A stretch of 11,116 nt of DNA from Candidatus Gastranaerophilales bacterium (GTDB lineage Bacteria; Cyanobacteriota; Vampirovibrionia; Gastranaerophilales; Gastranaerophilaceae): assembly GCA_900772035.1 (NCBI GenBank), contig CAAGQE010000277.1, forward strand, positions 1 to 11,116. Direction: 5' to 3'. The notes below the pieces were generated by a model. It was not told the origin of the DNA and searched no databases. It saw only the letters and a program-made list of their open reading frames with translations. Below, piece by piece: positions 6,575-11,116 of the stretch. Numbering within the stretch: the first letter of the stretch is position 1; every line of letters begins with the position of its first letter. The translations under genes were made by a program, and so were the position numbers.

Positions 6575-7534
6575 TTAGTCGTCAGCGTGGCCTGCTGTAC
6601 CGAGAACGTCACGCATTTTGTGCATAACCATTTCTTTAACTGCAGTTCTGCCGGGTCCCATATATTCTCTGGGGTCGAATTTTTCAGGGTGTTCAATAAA
6701 GAATTCTCTGATTGTTGAAGTCATTGCCAATCTCAAGTCTGTATCGATGTTGATTTTAGCAACGCCGTGTTTTGATGCATAGTTAAGCATATCTTCAGGA
6801 ACGCCTTGAGCGTCAGGCAAGTTGCCGCCGAACTTGTTGCATTTTTCAACAAATTCTTTCGGAACTGATGATGAACCGTGAAGAACAATCGGGTAATCGC
6901 CGAAGCCTGCTTCTTTAAGAGCATCTTTGATTTCTTTCAATCTGTCGAAGTCTAATTTTGCTTCGCCTTTGAATTTGTAAGCACCGTGTGAAGTACCGAT
7001 AGCGATTGCGAGTGAATCACAACCTGTTTGTTTTACAAATTCAACTGCTTCTTTAACGTTAGTGTATTTAGCATCTTTGTCTGATACTTTAACGTCATCT
7101 TCTACGCCTGCCAATTTACCGAGTTCTGCTTCTACCGAAACTCCTCTTTCGTGAGCGTATTCTACAACTTTTTTAGTTACTGCTACGTTTTCTTCGAACG
7201 GGAATCTTGAACCGTCGATCATAACTGATGAGAAACCACCGTCGATACATGCTTTACAAATTTCAAAGTCTGCACCGTGGTCTAAGTGAAGTGCAATCGG
7301 AATTGTTGTTGTTGCGAGTGCTGCTTCAACCAATTTGATTAAGTATGTTTGGTTAGCATATTTTCTTGCACCTGCTGAAACTTGAAGAATAATCGGTGAA
7401 CGAGTTTCTTCGGCTGCTTCTGCGATACCTTGCAAAATTTCCATGTTGTTAACGTTGTAAGCACCGATTGCATATCCGCCAGCGAGTGCTTTCTTGAACA
7501 TTTCTTCTGTTCCTACTAATTTTCTTTCAGCCAT
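6575..7534 (-). CDS. fba: Class II fructose-1,6-bisphosphate aldolase
   Basis: This zinc enzyme cleaves fructose-1,6-bisphosphate to dihydroxyacetone phosphate and glyceraldehyde-3-phosphate, and runs in reverse in gluconeogenesis; it acts in the cytoplasm. The 319-residue TIM barrel has the class II signatures. AFNVN-like AYNVNN is at 25-30. ALHLDHG at 81-87 contains the catalytic Asp85 and zinc ligand His86. VEAELGKLAG is at 134-143. IGTSHGAYKF (179-188) contains zinc ligand His183, and VLHGSS (217-222) contains zinc ligand His219. The phosphate-binding INIDTDLR is at 261-268. The ATG has GGAGAA (7541-7546) six bases upstream. It has its own promoter and terminator, so it is probably transcribed alone, though read-through from the TcdA-like gene 82 bases upstream is possible. 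No residue appears missing; tagatose-bisphosphate aldolases share the fold but are less likely. Confidence 0.95.
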   Translation of the reverse strand: MAERKLVGTEEMFKKALAGGYAIGAYNVNNMEILQGIAEAAEETRSPIILQVSAGARKYANQTYLIKLVEAALATTTIPIALHLDHGADFEICKACIDGGFSSVMIDGSRFPFEENVAVTKKVVEYAHERGVSVEAELGKLAGVEDDVKVSDKDAKYTNVKEAVEFVKQTGCDSLAIAIGTSHGAYKFKGEAKLDFDRLKEIKDALKEAGFGDYPIVLHGSSSVPKEFVEKCNKFGGNLPDAQGVPEDMLNYASKHGVAKINIDTDLRLAMTSTIREFFIEHPEKFDPREYMGPGRTAVKEMVMHKMRDVLGTAGHADD

Positions 7535-7573
7535 TGTTATTTCTCCATATAACTTATATGCTTTTACACGCTC

Positions 7574-7602
7574 AACATACTACAAACAAAAGAGGTTTTC
7601 AA
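7574..7602 (-). promoter_or_regulatory. Probable promoter of the aldolase gene
   Basis: On the minus strand, TTGAAA (7597-7602) is followed by 17 bp and TATGTT (7574-7579). The -35 is one mismatch, and the -10 two mismatches, from consensus. The start would fall near 7567, giving a leader of about 33 bases. It sits in the gap after the TcdA-like gene stop. Confidence 0.55.
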
Positions 7603-7616
7603 GCATTAGGAGATAA

Positions 7617-8354
7617 TTATTTTTCGTAATTTATTAAATTTCTTATGACTTCTCCTGCGATGATTAGTCCCGCAACAGACGGAACGAACGCGTTACTTCC
7701 GGGGATTTGTCTTTTGCCCTTGATTTCGTTTTTGAATTTTTCTTTTTCTTCTTCGCTGAGTTCGTGTTTTATAGGAAGTTCTTTTGAATAAACAACTTTA
7801 ACTTTTGAAATTCTTCTCTTTTTTAATTCTTGTCTCATTACTTTTGCAAGCGGACAGACGGAGGTTTTTGAAATATCCGCAATCTCAAACATCTCGGGGT
7901 GCATTTTGTTACCCGCTCCCATTGAGCAAATAATCGGAGTTCCGAATTTTTTCGCATTTACGACAAGTTCGATTTTTCCGACCACCGTGTCAATCGCATC
8001 AACAATATAATCATAGTCCGAAAAGTTAAATAAATCGGCATTTTCGGGAGTGTAAAAGACCTTATGAGTTTTAATTTTTACATCGGGGTTAATTTCTTCA
8101 ATATGTTCTTTTGCAACGTCAACTTTGTATTTGCCGACTGTTTTCAAAGTCGCAACGAGTTGTCTGTTTATGTTGCTCAAAGAAACCGTATCGTTGTCGA
8201 TAAGGTCGATTGCGCCAATACCGCTTCTTACGAGTGCTTCAACGACATAGCCCCCGACTCCGCCTATTCCGAATACCGCAACGCGAGAGTTTTGAAGTTT
8301 TTGTATTGCTTCTTCTCCGATTAAAAGTTCTGTCCTCGAAAATTGGTTAATCAT
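7617..8354 (-). CDS. tcdA: E1-fold enzyme, tRNA threonylcarbamoyladenosine dehydratase (TcdA/CsdL) type
   Basis: TcdA activates t6A at position 37 of ANN-decoding tRNAs with ATP and cyclises it to ct6A, which improves decoding. The 245 residues form one ThiF/MoeB-like Rossmann domain. FSRTELLIGEEAIQKL (5-20) opens the protein. The nucleotide loop is GIGGVGG (29-35). DNDTVSLSNINRQ (53-65) carries the Asn/Arg residues that bind ATP phosphate, and YDYIVDAIDTVVGK (114-127) follows. SMGAGNKMHPEMFEIADISKTSVCPLAK (144-171) and the end PGSNAFVPSVAGLIIAGEV are characteristic of the TcdA branch. The paired CxxC zinc motifs of MoeB/ThiF are absent, and no ThiS/MoaD partner is nearby. GAGGAA (8358-8363) precedes the ATG. 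The gap to the upstream HAD gene is 11 bases, so the two form an operon. Confidence 0.88.
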   Translation of the reverse strand: MINQFSRTELLIGEEAIQKLQNSRVAVFGIGGVGGYVVEALVRSGIGAIDLIDNDTVSLSNINRQLVATLKTVGKYKVDVAKEHIEEINPDVKIKTHKVFYTPENADLFNFSDYDYIVDAIDTVVGKIELVVNAKKFGTPIICSMGAGNKMHPEMFEIADISKTSVCPLAKVMRQELKKRRISKVKVVYSKELPIKHELSEEEKEKFKNEIKGKRQIPGSNAFVPSVAGLIIAGEVIRNLINYEK

Positions 8355-8365
8355 CCGTTCCTCGA

Positions 8366-9037
8366 TTAATCAATTATGCTTTGGCAGTTTTTAAAGTCTG
8401 TTATGACCGCAGATACACCGTCAATTTTTTTGTAAAAATCAACAGGCTCTTTTGATGCAACCGCAATAATTTTTCTTGCGCCTGCCGCTTGTGCCGCTTT
8501 AATTCCCGAAAAAGCATCTTCAAAAACCGTGCAATATTTCGGCTCAACTCCGATGTTTTTTGCTGCAATTTGGAAAATATCGGGTGCGGGTTTTCCGGGG
8601 ATTTTACCGTTTGAATATACGATTTTGTTGATATCAAACCATTTTCCGAGTTTGAATACATCAATGTAGTAATCGACATTCATTTTTTCGGACATTGTTG
8701 CGATTGTGTGAGGAATATTTTTTTCGCAAATCCAATCGAAAAATTCTTCAACTCCGTCTGCAAGTTTTGTATTTTCCTTGTCTGCTTCGCACATATCTAA
8801 ATATATTTGTTCTTTTTCTGTTGAATATTTTAAAGTTTCTTCTTCCGTCGGAACTCTTCCGATTGCATATTCAATAATCATTTTGTTTGTTCTGCCGAAC
8901 ATATAGTGAAGCATTTCATAATCGTCAAAAGGCTTTCCTCTAAGCCTTCTTGACATTTCTATCCACGCATCGTAATGTTTTTGTGAGTCCCAAAATAATG
9001 TTCCGTTAAAATCAAAAATAATACCTTTTGTGTTCAT
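8366..9037 (-). CDS. HAD-superfamily hydrolase, beta-phosphoglucomutase/phosphatase-like
   Basis: HAD proteins of this kind hydrolyse or move phosphate on small metabolites in the cytoplasm. The 223-residue protein has the Rossmann core with a helical cap inserted at about 15-90. Motif I is FDFNGTLF with nucleophile Asp9. Motif II is TIATMS (111-116). Motif III is Lys149 in PGKPAPDIF. Motif IV is FEDAFSGI with Glu173-Asp174. The oddity is Asn11 in place of the second motif-I aspartate that normally serves as acid/base, so turnover or chemistry may differ from a standard phosphatase. AGGAA (9046-9050) lies 8 bases before the ATG. It is the first gene of a pair with the TcdA-like gene. The substrate is not predictable; a damage-control sugar phosphatase or phosphoglucomutase are options. 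Confidence 0.85.
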   Translation of the reverse strand: MNTKGIIFDFNGTLFWDSQKHYDAWIEMSRRLRGKPFDDYEMLHYMFGRTNKMIIEYAIGRVPTEEETLKYSTEKEQIYLDMCEADKENTKLADGVEEFFDWICEKNIPHTIATMSEKMNVDYYIDVFKLGKWFDINKIVYSNGKIPGKPAPDIFQIAAKNIGVEPKYCTVFEDAFSGIKAAQAAGARKIIAVASKEPVDFYKKIDGVSAVITDFKNCQSIID

Positions 9038-9061
9038 AAATAAAATTCCTATTCAAAATTT

Positions 9062-9067
9062 ATTATA
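9062..9067 (-). promoter_or_regulatory. Possible -10 element for the HAD-tcdA pair
   Basis: On the minus strand this reads TATAAT, 24 bases before the start codon, which would give a leader of about 18 bases containing the AGGAA site. No clear -35 is visible at 16-18 bp (AAACAG at 17). The surrounding sequence is very AT-rich. Confidence 0.4.
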
Positions 9068-9222
9068 TATGGAATAAATTTTTTCTGTTTTTAATTCGGA
9101 TTTTTTGTTTAAAAATATTTCATTTTGTTAAAAATTTTCGACAGATATTTTTAATATTCATTTCCGATTTTTATCAAAACCCATGTGGTACATGTATTTC
9201 TCGAAGTTACAAAACTTAATAA

Positions 9223-9251
9223 TTGAAACAATTCATTAAAGTTTTTATCTT
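9223..9251 (+). promoter_or_regulatory. Possible promoter of the EF-hand/coiled-coil muramidase gene
   Basis: TTGAAA (9223-9228), a 17-bp spacer and TATCTT (9246-9251) form a sigma-70-like pair, the -10 with two mismatches. The start near 9258 would give a leader of about 40 bases. The -35 and spacing are the same as those in front of the aldolase and omega-like genes, which raises confidence. Confidence 0.45.
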
Positions 9252-9286
9252 TTTTGTCCGATACTAAACATGTAAGTGTAAGGTAA

Positions 9287-9292
9287 AAGGTG
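9287..9292 (+). promoter_or_regulatory. Ribosome binding site fixing a GTG start
   Basis: AAGGTG lies six bases before GTG at 9299. An in-frame TAA at 9293-9295 rules out any longer N-terminus, and the first in-frame ATG (9671) is far inside obvious coding sequence. The site therefore supports GTG as the start. Confidence 0.75.
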
Positions 9293-9298
9293 TAAGTA

Positions 9299-11116
9299 GT
9301 GAATTTCAGCGATTATTTAATTAAAAGATTAAGTGCATTGTCTGTTGATGCTGCTGAAAAATCAGGAAAACAAACATCTGCTGCGTCAGAAGCGCTTTAT
9401 AATGTTTCAATTTTCCAATCTGCATCCGCAAGCGACGTTCAGTCGGTTGATTATGCATCATTACTTAGAGCCGAAGACCTTGCAGCAGTTAACGAAGGCG
9501 TTGACGCACAACAAACAAGAAGTTTAAACAACGTATTGAGCGAATTCCTCAATTTGGAACAAGTTCAAGGGGCTGCTGATTTGGATGGAGACGGTGTTGT
9601 ATCCGAAGCGGAAGCACAACAATATCTTCAAACCGTAATCGGCAGAGACGGTGATGCTTCATCTTTGACAATGGCTGACATTGATGCTGCAATCAACGAA
9701 TTGGGATTGAACTTGGCAGAAGTTGCAGAAAATTCATTAAATGAAGTTCTTGCAGAAGGTTCTGACGAAGTAATTGCAGAAATCGACAAACCCGAAAAAG
9801 AAGAAAAGCCCGAAAAAACTAACGCAGCAAACAGCGCATCAGGCGGCGGTTCAGTAGGCGGTGGCGGTGGAGTCGGCGGCGGTAGCGGCGTTGGCGGTTC
9901 ATCCGCATCATCAGCTGCTTCAAAAACCAATGCTCCCACGGGACTTGATGCAATGTCTCTTGAAGAATTGGAAGCTGAAAAATCAGAAAGAGAAGCAACT
10001 CTTCAAGAAAAACAAGATGCCGTAAACGCAGTTCACGACGGTACAAACCCTGAAGTTGCCGAAGCCAAAAAAGAAATGGAAAAGGCACAAGAAGATTACG
10101 AAAAGAAACTCGAAAAAGACGATAAAGTTCCTGAAGAATTAAAAACAAAACAAAAGACAAACCTTAGCGATATCAACAAAAACCAAAAAGAAATTGATGA
10201 AAATGCGGTTGCTATCAACAACCAAGAAACAAAAATTTCTTCACAAGAAAACACGGTATCATCTAAGGAAAGCGAAGTTGCTTCATTACAAAATTCTTTA
10301 GATTCACTTCCTCAACCTGAAGGTACTGAAGAAAGCAAAGAAAAAGATGCAGAAATTGCTGCTAAAAAGCAAAGCATCGAATCACAAATTGCAACTGCAA
10401 AGAGCGAATTAGAAAAAGAAAAACAAACTCTTCAAGATGAAAAAGAAGAATTGACTAAGTTGCAAACCAAAAAGACAGAATTGGAGTCAAAGAAACAAGA
10501 ATTAGAAGCAAAACAAAAAGAAATCGAAACTGAAATTAACTCAAAAGCAAGCGACGAAACTAAAAAAGCGTTGTCTGCATACAACGAAGCAAAGACTAAC
10601 GTAGAAACAGTTAAGAGTGCACAACTTTCAACTGCAACTGCCGAACTTGATTCTGCAAAATCAGCAGTTCAAGAAATCACTAAGAAAATTACGGAAGTTA
10701 AAAACAAAGAAACTGCTAAAGAAAACTCAGTAGACAAATTTGATTTCAACTTCACGGAAGCTCTTACTGATGCAAACAAAGAAGAACTTGCACAAATCAA
10801 GAAAATCTTTGAAGAAAACAAAGACAAATACGAAAAAGTTGCTGAAGCAACAGGTGTTCCTGCTGAATTGATTTGCGCAATCCACTATCGTGAAGGAAGC
10901 TGCAACTTTAGCACATATCTTCACAACGGTGATCCGCTCGGTCAAACAACAACTCACGTTCCCGCAGGTCTTTACTTTGAAGATTGGACAGATGCGGCAA
11001 TCGATGCAATCAAGTCTCAAAATCCTGAAATTATTAAAGACGGTGACTTTGACTCTTGTATGGAATACGCTGAAAGATACAACGGCTTGGGTTACAGAAA
11101 CAAAGGACTTGCTTCA
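9299..11116 (+). CDS. Large EF-hand-like, coiled-coil protein with C-terminal lysozyme-like domain (3' partial)
   Basis: 606 codons are open to the right edge; the true end lies outside. The start is GTG. Regions in order are as follows. An N-terminal segment of about 80 residues has no hydrophobic signal peptide. DLDGDGVVSEAE (94-105) is a canonical EF-hand/dockerin-type calcium loop, and DGDASSLTMADI (117-128) is a weaker second copy. An acidic EKPEK stretch lies at 163-173 and a glycine/serine hinge at 181-206. A Lys/Glu/Gln-rich coiled coil covers about 218-475, broken near 337-345. Residues about 495 onward resemble a lysozyme/transglycosylase fold: ATGVPAELICAIHYREGSCNF with likely catalytic Glu532, then LHNGDPLGQTTTHVPAG (541-557) and, near the edge, AERYNGLGYRNKG. 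That domain cleaves peptidoglycan in related phage and bacterial proteins. Location and export route are unknown. It could be a cell-wall remodelling enzyme, a secreted lytic factor, or a tail-lysozyme-like component. Confidence 0.85.
   Translation, partial: MNFSDYLIKRLSALSVDAAEKSGKQTSAASEALYNVSIFQSASASDVQSVDYASLLRAEDLAAVNEGVDAQQTRSLNNVLSEFLNLEQVQGAADLDGDGVVSEAEAQQYLQTVIGRDGDASSLTMADIDAAINELGLNLAEVAENSLNEVLAEGSDEVIAEIDKPEKEEKPEKTNAANSASGGGSVGGGGGVGGGSGVGGSSASSAASKTNAPTGLDAMSLEELEAEKSEREATLQEKQDAVNAVHDGTNPEVAEAKKEMEKAQEDYEKKLEKDDKVPEELKTKQKTNLSDINKNQKEIDENAVAINNQETKISSQENTVSSKESEVASLQNSLDSLPQPEGTEESKEKDAEIAAKKQSIESQIATAKSELEKEKQTLQDEKEELTKLQTKKTELESKKQELEAKQKEIETEINSKASDETKKALSAYNEAKTNVETVKSAQLSTATAELDSAKSAVQEITKKITEVKNKETAKENSVDKFDFNFTEALTDANKEELAQIKKIFEENKDKYEKVAEATGVPAELICAIHYREGSCNFSTYLHNGDPLGQTTTHVPAGLYFEDWTDAAIDAIKSQNPEIIKDGDFDSCMEYAERYNGLGYRNKGLAS

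Noticed and set aside
6445..6696. Upstream extension of the omega-like gene to a 164-residue protein on the minus strand
   Set aside because: It would overlap the aldolase 3' end, include the aldolase terminator and the gene's own promoter, and ignore the strong AGGAGAA at 6451-6457.
7617..8354. MoeB or ThiF of molybdopterin/thiamine synthesis
   Set aside because: The CxxC zinc pairs are missing, no sulfur-carrier gene is nearby, and the C-terminal motifs fit the TcdA branch.
9333..9527. Plus-strand frame beginning at an ATG in another frame
   Set aside because: The overlapping GTG-started frame has an SD, an EF-hand-like loop and continues for 606 codons; this one is its shadow.
9628..9939. 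Minus-strand open frame rich in proline
   Set aside because: It is the antisense image of the glycine hinge and acidic stretch of the large protein; it has no ribosome binding site or promoter.
10727..11020. Minus-strand open frame, Phe/Cys-rich
   Set aside because: It is antisense to the coiled-coil end and lysozyme-like domain, whose plus-strand motifs are clear.
1..11116. CRISPR array, mobile element, prophage or defence island
   Set aside because: No regularly spaced repeats, transposase, integrase or terminal inverted repeats were seen. The lysozyme-like domain resembles some phage enzymes, but no other phage gene is present.

Overview
The window looks like chromosomal DNA from an AT-rich bacterium. 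My best inference is a non-photosynthetic relative of cyanobacteria (Melainabacteria/Vampirovibrionia, perhaps the gut order Gastranaerophilales). The reasons are the cyanobacterial-style sigma factor lacking a long region 1.1, separate secD and secF genes, type IV pilus assembly genes, and a final gene that joins an EF-hand-like motif, a coiled coil and a lysozyme-like domain. The placement rests on protein character and was not checked by a search. There are no rRNA or tRNA genes, insertion sequences or CRISPR arrays; this is mostly ordinary housekeeping DNA.

Layout. Bases 1-1818 (+) hold the 3' end of secD, then secF, then a small helix-turn-helix/zinc-ribbon protein whose ATG overlaps the secF stop. 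A hairpin terminator usable in both directions at 1846-1876 separates this unit from a convergent (-) pair. That pair is a long protein joining a PilM-like actin fold to a PilN-like domain (2521-4260), followed by pilO (1890-2498). A 110-bp divergent promoter region leads into a (+) pair, an RlmB-type rRNA methyltransferase (4371-5135) and a primary-type sigma factor (5139-6125), ended by a second bidirectional terminator at 6153-6182. The next genes are all on the (-) strand. Read in transcription order they are a HAD hydrolase (9037-8366), a TcdA-like E1-fold enzyme (8354-7617), class II fructose-bisphosphate aldolase (7534-6575) with its own terminator, and an 80-residue protein that may be a divergent RNA polymerase omega subunit (6444-6202). 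From 9299 (+) a large protein runs off the window. It starts at GTG and has an EF-hand-like loop, a glycine hinge, a long coiled coil and a lysozyme-family domain.

How the genes connect. SecD/SecF drive late steps of protein export. The PilMN/PilO pair is part of the inner-membrane platform of a type IV pilus or type II secretion system. RlmB modifies the ribosome; the sigma factor and the possible omega subunit belong to the transcription machinery, and they converge on one terminator. The aldolase is core glycolysis. The cell-wall enzyme at the right edge has no visible Sec signal, so its route out of the cell is open.

The points most worth following up are the PilM-PilN fusion with eroded nucleotide-binding motifs, the signal-less multidomain muramidase, the omega-like small protein, the Asp-to-Asn change in motif I of the HAD protein, and a promoter form TTGAAA-17 bp-TATnnT seen in front of three genes.
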